DNA from: Thermoplasmata archaeon
GTDB lineage: Archaea > Thermoplasmatota > Thermoplasmata > Thermoplasmatales > Thermoplasmataceae
Assembly (NCBI GenBank): GCA_021797555.1
Contig: JAJZZM010000013.1
Span: 124,001-188,000 of the forward strand
Direction: 5' to 3'
DNA: 64,000 nt
The notes beneath the pieces were generated by a model. The model had not been told where the DNA came from. It saw nothing but the letters and a program-made list of their open reading frames with translations, and did no database searches. Made by a program: the position numbers and the translations under genes. Position 1 is the first letter of the stretch, and each line of letters opens with the position of its first letter. Below, piece by piece: positions 1 to 8,248 of the stretch.

Positions 1-298
1 TGTTACCATATAAAGGATCATCGCCCTGTGTAAAAATTATTGAGGAATTTATAGATTTAGCCGCCTTTATTATAGATATTAATTTCAATTCATTTATATC
101 TATTAAGCGCTGGTTCATTATAATCTCCTTATCGTTATAATAATCTCTTATTATGTAACCTATAAGTTCAGGAGGCATTGTTGGGTATCCTAAAGGATTG
201 TCGGGTATATCAAATCCATCAAATGCCTCTAAATACTTTATATACTCCTTTAATTTATTTATATTGGACGAAGGATAAATCTCTGCATATATTTTCAT
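1..298 (-). CDS. Methylenetetrahydrofolate reductase-like protein, N-terminal part (cut by window edge)
   Basis: The first 99 residues of a gene that runs off the left edge, starting at ATG 298. Motifs fit the MTHFR TIM barrel: PDNPLG at residues 32-37, R64/D67/N69 in the folate/flavin strand region, and TQGDDP at 90-95, the place where MTHFRs carry an LTGD-type loop. The family reduces methylene-tetrahydrofolate with a flavin; some archaeal relatives act on other pterins, so the exact substrate is open. The methylene-THF dehydrogenase FolD at 9298-10137 shows that one-carbon folate chemistry exists in this genome. An EVE/PUA-like gene lies about 80 bp upstream on the same strand. Confidence 0.6.
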   Translation of the reverse strand, partial: MKIYAEIYPSSNINKLKEYIKYLEAFDGFDIPDNPLGYPTMPPELIGYIIRDYYNDKEIIMNQRLIDINELKLISIIKAAKSINSSIIFTQGDDPLYGN

Positions 299-378
299 TC
301 ATTACCTATTAGTATATCAATAATATAAGTTTTTGGTATAATAGATAAAAAAACACTAGGTTTAATTTAAAATTATCA

Positions 379-960
379 TTAATAATTAATTATATGTGGT
401 TCAGTTAATTTTTTTGATATTAAATTTATCAACCGTATGGATTTATCCTTTGAAACGTTTGCAACTGCTCCCTGTGTGGATATTGCACAGTCATTTTCTT
501 TCATTTCATTAAATGTTAAAATATTATATGTTAAATTATAAATATCCTTAATAATATAATTATACCCCTTTTCCTTTTTTTCTTGTATTGTTTCATCCTT
601 TATGTTTTTAATACTGCCAAAAAACCACATATCAGAAAAATATATCTTAATCGGCCTCAATCCTTCCGGTGTAAAAGCACCATCATACGGTTCATTTTCT
701 ATTATTTTTTTATCCTTTAATACCCCTATGCCTATTATGCCTGTTTTTATTGAATTATCCAATGGCAGATATTCCTGCTTCATTGAATGGAATACAAAAA
801 CATCATTACCTTTAAAGGAATTATAAAATTTTATTGTTTTATCATATCTCCTGAATCCCCATGATTCTGTGTTTAATGCCTTTAACCAGTCACATGGCGG
901 GCCCGTAATCTTTTTTATACCATTGCTTGATGCAAGCTTTATTAATTCTTTTTCGTCCAT
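379..960 (-). CDS. EVE/PUA-like domain protein, function unknown
   Basis: A 193-residue protein with no signal peptide or membrane span. The stretch from about W38 to F58 (a tryptophan-rich start, then GNDVFVFHS) followed by GIIGIGVL resembles the EVE/PUA-like beta-barrel layout, in which a strand-turn motif is followed by a glycine-rich strand. EVE proteins bind modified bases, but the match here is by eye and weak. The C-terminal half is lysine- and isoleucine-rich without recognisable motifs. The gene is divergent from the Nudix-UDG gene across a 68-bp AT-rich gap and upstream of the MTHFR-like gene on the same strand. It could also be an unrelated lineage-specific protein. Confidence 0.45.
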   Translation of the reverse strand: MDEKELIKLASSNGIKKITGPPCDWLKALNTESWGFRRYDKTIKFYNSFKGNDVFVFHSMKQEYLPLDNSIKTGIIGIGVLKDKKIIENEPYDGAFTPEGLRPIKIYFSDMWFFGSIKNIKDETIQEKKEKGYNYIIKDIYNLTYNILTFNEMKENDCAISTQGAVANVSKDKSIRLINLISKKLTEPHIINY

Positions 961-1028
961 TTTTTAATATAAGTTTATATTTTAAAAATATTATGTAAAA
1001 TTATATAATATAATTCAATTAAGATATA

Positions 1029-1985
1029 ATGAGGAAAGAATTCAGTTATGGAATAATAATATATTCATACGATAATAATGAGGTTAAATATTTATTATTA
1101 AAAAGAAATGAAGGATGGCTTGATTTTCCAAAAGGGCATATAGAAACTGGAGAAGATGAATATGCCGCGGCATTAAGGGAAACATTTGAGGAAACAGGAA
1201 TAAAACTAAGTACGGGAGATCTGGATGAAAATTTTGAATATACAATAAAATATAGTTTTACATATGATGGTGAAGATATATTTAAGAACGTTAAAATGTT
1301 TATGGCAGAAATAAATTATAATAATATAATACGGATATCACATGAACACGCTGGATTTTTATGGTTAAATTATGATGAAGCAATGTTCAATTTGAGTTAT
1401 AATGACCAGAAGAATATGCTAAAATATGCAGATGGATATATAGCAAAAAAGGAAAAAATAAATGAACTAGATAATAATTATTCAGAATTATGCAACAGGA
1501 ATGACTGGCATCTGAGCAAAAATTTTGTACCAGGGAATGGAAATTTAAACGCAAAAGTATTTATTGTGGGGCAGGCCCCTGGAAAAAATGAGGATATACA
1601 GAAAAAGCCATTTGTTGGGAGGAGCGGGAAATTATTAACGGAATTGCTTGAAAATAATGGCATAAAAAGGAAGACCGTTTATATAACAAGTGTTGTCCAG
1701 TTTTATCCACCTGATAACCGGATTCCGGATAAAAATGAAATAAATATATGCCTGCCGTTTTTGAGAAAGCAGATAGATATAATAGATCCCGAAATTATTG
1801 TATTATTAGGTTCTGTTGCAATGCAGTCATTAACGTCAATTAAAAATGTAATGAACAACCATGGCAAATTTATAGATAATTTATATTTTATAACACTCCA
1901 TCCAGCCGCTGCATTGCGCAATCCTGCAAACCTTAAAATTATGGAATCTGATTTTAAAAAACTTAAGGAAATAATAAATCAATAA
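1029..1985 (+). CDS. Nudix hydrolase fused to family 4-like uracil-DNA glycosylase lacking Fe-S cysteines
   Basis: A two-domain protein of 318 residues. The Nudix box spans residues 36-58 (GHIETG, then RETFEETGI), matching GX5EX7REUXEEXGU. The second domain, from about residue 150, has UDG family 4 motifs: GQAPGKNED (181-189), FVGRSGKLL (195-203), PPDNR (227-231) and HPAAALR (291-297). Family 4 enzymes normally bind a [4Fe-4S] cluster through four cysteines. The whole protein has only Cys155 and Cys241; the ligand in the VVKC-type motif is Phe225, and the first CxxC is broken. Motif 1 has Gln182 where Glu is usual. The fusion would join nucleotide clean-up to uracil excision. Its end overlaps the convergent MFS gene by 7 bp. 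Confidence 0.85.
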   Translation: MRKEFSYGIIIYSYDNNEVKYLLLKRNEGWLDFPKGHIETGEDEYAAALRETFEETGIKLSTGDLDENFEYTIKYSFTYDGEDIFKNVKMFMAEINYNNIIRISHEHAGFLWLNYDEAMFNLSYNDQKNMLKYADGYIAKKEKINELDNNYSELCNRNDWHLSKNFVPGNGNLNAKVFIVGQAPGKNEDIQKKPFVGRSGKLLTELLENNGIKRKTVYITSVVQFYPPDNRIPDKNEINICLPFLRKQIDIIDPEIIVLLGSVAMQSLTSIKNVMNNHGKFIDNLYFITLHPAAALRNPANLKIMESDFKKLKEIINQ

Positions 1986-3196
1986 ATACTTTTATTTTTT
2001 GTTTCATTTCCGTATATAAGGTATAAAAATGAGCCCAAAAATCCAATTATATATATTATTAATATATAATATGCATATTCATGTATTCCTGCATTGAAAA
2101 GTGCAAACACTGTAAATACATAAAGAAAATAACCTACTGACCTTACAGAACCTATGCCAGTGCCCCTGAATTTTGTTATAAAATTTTCAGGTTCAAGCAT
2201 AACCCGGGATGCCCATCCTATTTCACCGAAAGCGCTATTTATAACTAATATTATTATTAAATAATATATATTTACTAAAATTTCATTGATGAATAAAACT
2301 ACAAATATCCACGATATTAATAATCCGGAAAAACCTATAATTGAAATAACTTTTCTTCCTGATTTTCCAAAGAAATAGCCACCTAATATGCCTGTTAACG
2401 ATTCAGACAAAACAGATAAAAATATTATCAAATCTGTATATTCTGGGAATTTATACGGGCCGATGACAAGGTCAGAAAATGCAAATCCGACTATTATTGC
2501 TATTCCAATAAATGATAGGGATGTAAAATTTAAAATATTTTTTAAATCTATATTTACATTAAATTTTTTCTTTTTATTGAATTCCCATCTTATACTCTCT
2601 TTTAATTTAAACCTTGTTATAAAGGCTATTAAAAATCCTGCCACTGCTATTATTCCTAAAGATAATTTCTGGTTATATACGGATGATCCGAATAATATAA
2701 ATATTCCTGCTATAAGGACAATTGCTATATTGGCCATGTTTGAGGATTCTATCAATGAAAAACCCCTTGATTTTAATGGCAAATATTCCGATAAAAGTGA
2801 TAATGATAATGTTTCATCACCGCCAAGGCCCAATTCTGCAATGAAAATTAAAAATATCAGTGATAAATAATTATATGATATGGCTATTCCCGATAAACCT
2901 GTTGCAGTAATTACCACTGTTAATAAAAATAACTTTTTTCTCCCAAATTTATCCGACAATGTTCCTAAAATTAGATTCCCTGATAATAATCCTAATGGTG
3001 AGGCTGCAATAATAAAAATATCAATATTTGATGGAACAAAATACCATGTTGTTACCAAAGGCGCTATTCCGAGTGCAATGCCCCACATAAAAAAAGATAC
3101 TGAAACCGTAACAAAAATCAGTGTGTCATAGTTATTCCATGGTTTATCATCAAGAGCATCCCTCAAATCCTTATACGTTTTATCATAATAGTTCAT
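1979..3196 (-). CDS. MFS transporter under a TPP riboswitch, candidate thiamine (precursor) carrier
   Basis: A 405-residue polytopic protein of the major facilitator superfamily. The loop after TM2 has the family signature GTLSDKFGRKK, and about 12 hydrophobic spans follow. The acidic/polar SESLTG and FFGKSGRK segments repeat the pattern in the second half. A clear TPP aptamer ends 3 bases before the ATG, so expression should fall when thiamine pyrophosphate is plentiful. That argues for uptake of thiamine or a precursor; comparable riboswitch-linked carriers have been predicted in Thermoplasma. The substrate is inferred from regulation only. The start at 3196 is fixed by GGAGG six bases upstream. 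Confidence 0.85.
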   Translation of the reverse strand: MNYYDKTYKDLRDALDDKPWNNYDTLIFVTVSVSFFMWGIALGIAPLVTTWYFVPSNIDIFIIAASPLGLLSGNLILGTLSDKFGRKKLFLLTVVITATGLSGIAISYNYLSLIFLIFIAELGLGGDETLSLSLLSEYLPLKSRGFSLIESSNMANIAIVLIAGIFILFGSSVYNQKLSLGIIAVAGFLIAFITRFKLKESIRWEFNKKKKFNVNIDLKNILNFTSLSFIGIAIIVGFAFSDLVIGPYKFPEYTDLIIFLSVLSESLTGILGGYFFGKSGRKVISIIGFSGLLISWIFVVLFINEILVNIYYLIIILVINSAFGEIGWASRVMLEPENFITKFRGTGIGSVRSVGYFLYVFTVFALFNAGIHEYAYYILIIYIIGFLGSFLYLIYGNETKNKSIY

Positions 3197-3199
3197 TTA

Positions 3200-3283
3200 A
3201 TTCCTCCGCCGGCATTGCCCGGATCAGGTTCCACGGGTCGATCCCTATCCTCTCAGCTTTTTATAAGCTCCCCGTGATAGGTA
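3200..3283 (-). promoter_or_regulatory. TPP (THI-box) riboswitch
   Basis: Read on the minus strand, the segment contains the TPP aptamer consensus in order: GGGGAGC, an AGCTT/AAGCT hairpin, GCTGAGA, GACCC, GAACCTGATC, then CAATGCCGGCGGAGG. The 3' end of the aptamer contains GGAGG (3203-3207), which is also the Shine-Dalgarno sequence six bases before the ATG at 3196. Ligand binding should therefore hide the ribosome binding site, giving translational control. TPP riboswitches in Archaea are known mainly from Thermoplasmatales. Confidence 0.95.
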
Positions 3284-3452
3284 ACATAATATTCTATAAA
3301 AATTTAGTTATAAAGTCAAAAATATAAAATTTTACAAATCAACATATAAGAAAGAAAATCATTGAATTTACAATTTAGTGTAATTCCTTGAATACAAATA
3401 TGTATAACATATTTAAACAACTATATAATAGTAATAATAAAAGCACTTAAAA

Positions 3453-3615
3453 TGAGGCTTTAGCTCTTATAGTACCTACAGGACTTTTAAGGGAATATAC
3501 GCTTTCAGTTATAACCAGTACCTTAGAAGGATTTAATATAAATCCGCATGTGAAAGCAATTATAGTCCATGGGATATAAAGCCTCAATGCTTTAGTATAG
3601 ATAGCTCACTACAAT
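3453..3615 (+). ncRNA. Orphan structured IS200/IS605-type right end (omega-RNA-like), no tnpB attached
   Basis: Three nested perfect inverted repeats: tgaggcttta (3453-3462) with taaagcctca (3577-3586); gctttca (3501-3507) with tgaaagc (3551-3557); and ggattta (3529-3535) with taaatcc (3539-3545). The 3' end (about 3569-3610) has CATGGG, then GCCTC, AATGCTTTA and TAGCTCAC, and closely resembles 59673-59709. IS1341/IS605 elements carry such a structured end after tnpB, where it gives rise to the guide RNA scaffold. No tnpB is adjacent here. The 320-bp interval 3297-3616 has no other gene. Confidence 0.5.
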
Positions 3616-3616
3616 A

Positions 3617-4141
3617 TTACACGATTAATTTTAAGTAGTAACCTGCTACTGTAACTATTATGCCAACAGTTACCATTACAGTTATCCAGAAAGGAGCCCT
3701 GCCAGCGGTTGTTTTGCTTATAAATAAACCCAATATTGCCAATGATATATATGATAAAATAAACGGTATAAGGATATTATTACGTACTATTAATGATGAT
3801 GACAATGGTATCAAAGCACCGAGGAAACTGAATAAAGCTGCAATTAAGGCGCCTATAATAGATTCAATAAATATTTCTGATCCCAGATGCCCCTTCAATA
3901 AATAGTTTGTAGATTTTAAATTTAACTGCAGTGCCGTTCTGTGCAATTCTTCATTTAAACCTGCATACTGTGCAATAAAATAGCTAAACGTGCCGGCAAA
4001 TGCTGATCCAAATGATATTTTAAATGCAAGGTATAAATCTATGTGTGTATTTCCTATTATGCCTCCAGATGCGAGTATCAATGCTGTTATAATTCCATCG
4101 GATAATCCTATGCTTACAGGGAATAGGTATTTATTTTTCAT
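3617..4141 (-). CDS. VIT1/CCC1-family transporter (iron/manganese type)
   Basis: A 174-residue membrane protein with about five spans. It begins with SIGLSDGIITALILASGG, the conserved first helix of the VIT1/CCC1 (DUF125) family, followed by a short cytosolic loop (YAGLNEELHRT), much reduced compared with the Glu-rich metal-binding loop of plant VIT1. Family members move Fe2+ or Mn2+ out of the cytosol. The start ATG overlaps the stop of the DUF211 gene (ATGA, 4138-4141), so the two are translationally coupled. The metal specificity cannot be read from the sequence; iron export makes sense in an acidic iron-rich habitat. Confidence 0.8.
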   Translation of the reverse strand: MKNKYLFPVSIGLSDGIITALILASGGIIGNTHIDLYLAFKISFGSAFAGTFSYFIAQYAGLNEELHRTALQLNLKSTNYLLKGHLGSEIFIESIIGALIAALFSFLGALIPLSSSLIVRNNILIPFILSYISLAILGLFISKTTAGRAPFWITVMVTVGIIVTVAGYYLKLIV

Positions 4142-4404
4142 TTAACCTGATGTTTCCCTGTAATAACCTCATCTATAGAATGTATAGCACAGCCCATGTC
4201 CTCAATAATTTTTATTAAATAATTATAGTTTATGTTTGTGCCCTCAACTATTATGCTTGTTCCCATTGTTTCCATATCCATTTCTGTAACAGTAATCTTA
4301 ACAGCATCTACTCCCGGCACCTCCTCAATAGAACCTGCAAGTTCGGTTAAGGTAGGTCGATTTAAGCCCTTATCCACGTCTAATAAAATCCTTCTAAGAT
4401 TCAT
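4138..4404 (-). CDS. DUF211 family protein
   Basis: An 88-residue protein matching archaeal DUF211 along its length: LRRILLDVDKG at the start, TELAGSIEEVPGVDAV in the middle, VTEMDMETM, and the family-typical end GCAIHSIDEVITG. DUF211 is a small ferredoxin-like fold (ACT/GlnB-like) found in Archaea; its ligand is not established, although crystal structures of relatives show metal-ion-bound oligomers as far as I recall. It is the first gene of a two-gene operon with a VIT-type metal transporter, with a 4-bp overlap. This suggests a regulatory or metal-sensing partner role, which is inference. Confidence 0.88.
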   Translation of the reverse strand: MNLRRILLDVDKGLNRPTLTELAGSIEEVPGVDAVKITVTEMDMETMGTSIIVEGTNINYNYLIKIIEDMGCAIHSIDEVITGKHQVK

Positions 4405-4557
4405 AGTTCATTCAAACTCCATCTAAATATATTGTTTAGATATAAATATACCATATTATTCACTTGTTTTTAACTTAATTAAATATTAAAAACACATTTA
4501 TTAATTTTTTGTAATTTTAATAATTTAAATTCATTACTGAACATTATAAAACTTATT

Positions 4558-5358
4558 TTATAGCATTGTAATATTATATTTTCCCAGTATTTTAAGTGAA
4601 TTTGTTATTAATCTTATCTCATTTATTGCTTTTTCACTATTATCATTATTTTCAAAATCTATGAAAAATATATAATTAAATGGAGAAAACTTTACTGGCC
4701 TGGACTCAATCTTTGTCATGTTTATATTATATCTGCTCAATATTTCAAGCACTTTATTTAATGATCCCGGCATATTTTCAGCAGAGAAGACAATTGATGT
4801 TTTTGATTTCTTATCCGGATTTACCATGTCCCTGGAAATTAAGAAAAATCTTGTATAGTTATTTCTGTTATTTTCAATATCCTCTGATATTATTTTCATA
4901 TTATATAATTCTGCTGCGAGTTCGCCTGCAATTGCAGCATGTTCTAATGCATTTTTCTCTTTTACCATTATAACGCTGCCCGCTGTATCGTACTCATTTA
5001 TAGGTATAAAATTGTTTTTATAAATAAAATCGGAGCACTGTGCAATGGCCTGTGGGTGTGAATGGACAAATTTTATTTTGTTAATATCAGAATCATTAAT
5101 GCCAATTAAGCAATGCTTTATCCTTAAATAATATTCCTTAATAATAAAAAAATTCATTTTATATAAATTATCATATGTTTCATTTACCGATCCTTCTATT
5201 GAATTTTCTATGGGAACAACACCATAATCTATTTCATTGTTATTCAATGAGTCAAAAACAGACCTTACAGATTTTAATGGAATATAATCACCCTTTGTCA
5301 TGTTTATTGCGGCAGTATTGCTATAAGCACCTTTTTCACCAAAATAACCTATTTTCAC
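4558..5358 (-). CDS. pheA: Prephenate dehydratase
   Basis: A 266-residue enzyme converting prephenate to phenylpyruvate in phenylalanine synthesis. The N-terminal catalytic domain has GYFGEKGAYSN (4-14), VPIENSIEGSV (48-58), HSHPQAIAQC, and the catalytic TRF motif in NYTRFFLIS. The C-terminal ACT domain (from about residue 185) has the ESRP signature (KIESRPVKF) that binds phenylalanine for feedback inhibition. The length is normal for the stand-alone dehydratase. It is not in an aromatic operon here: the next gene upstream (24 bp) is a SpoIIM-like membrane protein on the same strand. Confidence 0.95.
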   Translation of the reverse strand: MKIGYFGEKGAYSNTAAINMTKGDYIPLKSVRSVFDSLNNNEIDYGVVPIENSIEGSVNETYDNLYKMNFFIIKEYYLRIKHCLIGINDSDINKIKFVHSHPQAIAQCSDFIYKNNFIPINEYDTAGSVIMVKEKNALEHAAIAGELAAELYNMKIISEDIENNRNNYTRFFLISRDMVNPDKKSKTSIVFSAENMPGSLNKVLEILSRYNINMTKIESRPVKFSPFNYIFFIDFENNDNSEKAINEIRLITNSLKILGKYNITML

Positions 5359-5382
5359 TATATTAATATTATAAATTTATAT

Positions 5383-6258
5383 TTAAAATTTTATCTCAAA
5401 ATCATTATTATCCTCATTATTATTTCCAGGGTTTTTCATATATTTTGAGTACTCGTATTTATCCCAGTATCTGTATAGCATGATAAGGAATACTATTATA
5501 AACACAGAAGGGATCCACATTAAAAGTGCATATAAGGGGTGCGTAGATTCTTCAAGTTTTATTTCTGTAGATTCAATTGCCCCGGCAAATCCAAGCTCTA
5601 TTATTACAAATAAATACATGTAAATTATTGTACCAATGTTTCTTTTTGCTTCTCCTGAAACCTTTTTATACATTAAATAGAATAGTAATATAGCTATTCC
5701 ATCCACTATTACATCAAACAATACGGAATATGCGGCAATGCCAAAATAGCTTGCAAATGCAAAATAAGACACAAATTCTATTACTGATGCCATGATATAT
5801 GTCCAGAACAGTTTTGATATTCCCTGATCTTTATACTTTGAATAAACATATATTATATATATTCCTGTTGAAACCGCAACAGCGTATGATGGCAGTTCAA
5901 GCCATGAATGTGGCAGAAGCATTAATGATGCAAATATTGAAAATCCACCTACATGGGTTGCCGTACCCTCTACGGCCACAACAACAGCTGTTTCTCCCAT
6001 GGATATTATAAACATCAATAATCCTATTATAGGTATAAATTCCATTGACCCTATCATTAAATTATGTGGGAATATTGATAGCCATAATGAAAAATATGGC
6101 TGTGATGTTATGTTGCTGTCCTCCTTCATAAAGCTTGAATATAGAGCCGGATCACGTATGGGCAATGCTGATATTATGGCAAATGCCACAAGTTCCACGA
6201 TAAATGTAATTAGAAATATTCTGCGTACTCTCGGTATTTTATATGCCTTTGATTCCAT
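5383..6258 (-). CDS. SpoIIM/DUF95-like integral membrane protein
   Basis: About 291 residues with six or so membrane spans. The family motif is seen as FPHNLMIGSMEFIPIIG, and later FASLMLLPHSWLELPSYAVAVSTG, the conserved PHxxxELP signature of SpoIIM-like (stage II sporulation M, DUF95) proteins, which are widespread in non-sporulating prokaryotes. ATG 6258 is chosen because the only in-frame extension upstream would use TTG at 6273. The C-terminus is hydrophilic and Asn/Glu-rich. It lies between the ClC channel (42 bp upstream) and pheA on the same strand. The molecular role in Archaea is unknown. Confidence 0.75.
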   Translation of the reverse strand: MESKAYKIPRVRRIFLITFIVELVAFAIISALPIRDPALYSSFMKEDSNITSQPYFSLWLSIFPHNLMIGSMEFIPIIGLLMFIISMGETAVVVAVEGTATHVGGFSIFASLMLLPHSWLELPSYAVAVSTGIYIIYVYSKYKDQGISKLFWTYIMASVIEFVSYFAFASYFGIAAYSVLFDVIVDGIAILLFYLMYKKVSGEAKRNIGTIIYMYLFVIIELGFAGAIESTEIKLEESTHPLYALLMWIPSVFIIVFLIMLYRYWDKYEYSKYMKNPGNNNEDNNDFEIKF

Positions 6259-6300
6259 ATTACCACATTTCAATTATATTATTTATTATTTTTGCTATAT

Positions 6301-8064
6301 TCAATCTAATTTTTCCAGATTTAACTGTTTCACATTTTCACTGTATTTTTTCAATACATTATCCAGTGTTATTATACCAATAAACATTCCCTTGTCAACA
6401 ACAGGAGCCCATGTTGTCCTGTTTTTCATCATTAACTCCCACGCATCCTCTGCGCTGTTGTCAAGTTTTAAATATAAAGTGCCGGGTCTGTAATAATCCT
6501 TGATATAGCCATATGGTTTGTTTTCAATATCATATAAATATACGGAACCCATAAGCTTGCCGTTGTAAACAACAGGCAGGGCAAGTATTTCATTTTCCCT
6601 CATTATAGTGGATGCCTTATATATTGTATAATATAAATCTGCGTAAATGTAATTTATAATATCAACATCCTTAACCCTCATATCCAATAACACAGGTGTA
6701 TGGTATTCTCCCATATTTGCAGGGGAATCCTTTCTGTTTTCTACCTGTGATTCATATATGCTATATTTTGTGCCTGAAACTATGTAGGCTATTGCTACAG
6801 CCAACATTGCACCCGGTAATAACTGTAAACTTCCTGTCATTTCAACCACCATAAGTATAACAGACAACGGCACTTTCCCGGCAGCGCCAAAGAATGACAG
6901 CATGCCTATAATAACAAAAGGTGCGACCAGCGGTGCAATAGAAGGGATATACATATGAAGTATTAAACCAAATAATGCACCAAATGATGAGCCTATGAAA
7001 ATTCCCGGGGCAAATACTCCACCGGATCCCCCTGAAGAGACTGTAAATGATGTTGCCAAAATTTTTGCAAATGGCAGTAATAATAGAAATATAAGCAATG
7101 GTATTCCGAAAGTTACCAATTCATTGAATTTGCCATCCTCAAGCAGCTGGACCCAGCCGTAACCTGTGCCCATTATCTCGGGGAATGCCAGGGCAATTAA
7201 ACCTACTATAGCACCACCTATCATTGGCTTAAAATGATTTTTTATTTTAAATTTCTTAAATAAATTTCTTATTCCATAGAAAGTTCTTATGTATAAAATT
7301 GATCCAAGACCACATATAACGCCAAGGATAGCATAAAATGGCAGTCTCAAAACATCAAATGATTCAATATAATAACCAAATATAGGTTCAAATCCAACAA
7401 CAGATGCAAATATTGAATAACCTATTGATGACGCCACAAGTGAGGGAAATATGGCTTCTGATTCAATATCCCTTCTATATAATATCTCGGCACCGAGTAT
7501 TGAACCACCGATAGGTGCCTTAAATATTGTTCCTATACCGGACCCTATTCCAACGGCAACGGCTATTCTCCTATCTCTGGGACTTAAACCGAGAATATCA
7601 GCAAGAAATGACCCAATGCCCGCAGCTATTAGTGCCGTTGGCCCCTCCCTACCTGCACTGCCACCGGATCCTATTGTTATTGCAGAGGCAATTGTTTTAA
7701 CAATAGGTGTCCTTCTTTTTATTTTGCCCTGATTATAATGGAACGATCTTATTGCAGCATCTGTTCCATGGCCTTCCGAAGATGGATCAAATGTATAAAT
7801 TATAAAGCCAACAATTAATCCGCCTGCAGCTATTACTACAGGTATTAAATAATATCTTGCCGCATAAAAATGATACACCAGTGAACCACCTTCTCCAAGA
7901 GGGTGAGGTATATCTATGCCTAAAATATGTGTAAAAAATATAAGTTCAAATAATCTTATTGCATAATAAAATGCTAATGCACCAAAACCTGCAACCACAC
8001 CTATTATGGCCCCTACTATAAGCCACCTTTCGAAATATGGCAGTGAGGACAATTTCAGGCTCAT
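6301..8064 (-). CDS. ClC-family chloride channel/transporter with C-terminal CBS pair
   Basis: A 587-residue protein. The ClC filter elements are GSGGSAGREGP (with the external gating Glu in GREGP) and GSGGSGGVFAPG. About the last 135 residues form two CBS domains (MRVKDVDIINYIYA... and ...IGIITLDNVLKKY), usually nucleotide-binding regulatory modules. In the helix that carries E202/E203 in E. coli ClC, this protein reads APIGGSILGAEILYRR: E202 is matched, while the proton glutamate E203 appears to be Ile. That hints at channel-like or differently coupled transport. Acidophiles may use ClC proteins in acid or charge balance. It is divergent from dinB. Confidence 0.9.
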   Translation of the reverse strand: MSLKLSSLPYFERWLIVGAIIGVVAGFGALAFYYAIRLFELIFFTHILGIDIPHPLGEGGSLVYHFYAARYYLIPVVIAAGGLIVGFIIYTFDPSSEGHGTDAAIRSFHYNQGKIKRRTPIVKTIASAITIGSGGSAGREGPTALIAAGIGSFLADILGLSPRDRRIAVAVGIGSGIGTIFKAPIGGSILGAEILYRRDIESEAIFPSLVASSIGYSIFASVVGFEPIFGYYIESFDVLRLPFYAILGVICGLGSILYIRTFYGIRNLFKKFKIKNHFKPMIGGAIVGLIALAFPEIMGTGYGWVQLLEDGKFNELVTFGIPLLIFLLLLPFAKILATSFTVSSGGSGGVFAPGIFIGSSFGALFGLILHMYIPSIAPLVAPFVIIGMLSFFGAAGKVPLSVILMVVEMTGSLQLLPGAMLAVAIAYIVSGTKYSIYESQVENRKDSPANMGEYHTPVLLDMRVKDVDIINYIYADLYYTIYKASTIMRENEILALPVVYNGKLMGSVYLYDIENKPYGYIKDYYRPGTLYLKLDNSAEDAWELMMKNRTTWAPVVDKGMFIGIITLDNVLKKYSENVKQLNLEKLD

Positions 8065-8248
8065 TTAAACCACATTCCTCATATCCAGCATCATCTTTTA
8101 TACGGTTAATATTAGGTATTTATTTAAATATTTCTTTATAAATTATTAGCCATAATAAAATTAAAAAAAATGTTCCCAATATTTAAACAGTACAGTATAA
8201 AAAATTTTGTTTAGCAATATTAAAATATTAATTTATATTTTTATATCA

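Noticed and set aside
8207-8248. Longer N-terminus for dinB with a hydrophobic leader
   Set aside because: It would start with TTG and adds residues absent in Dpo4-like proteins; ATG 8249 gives the standard start.
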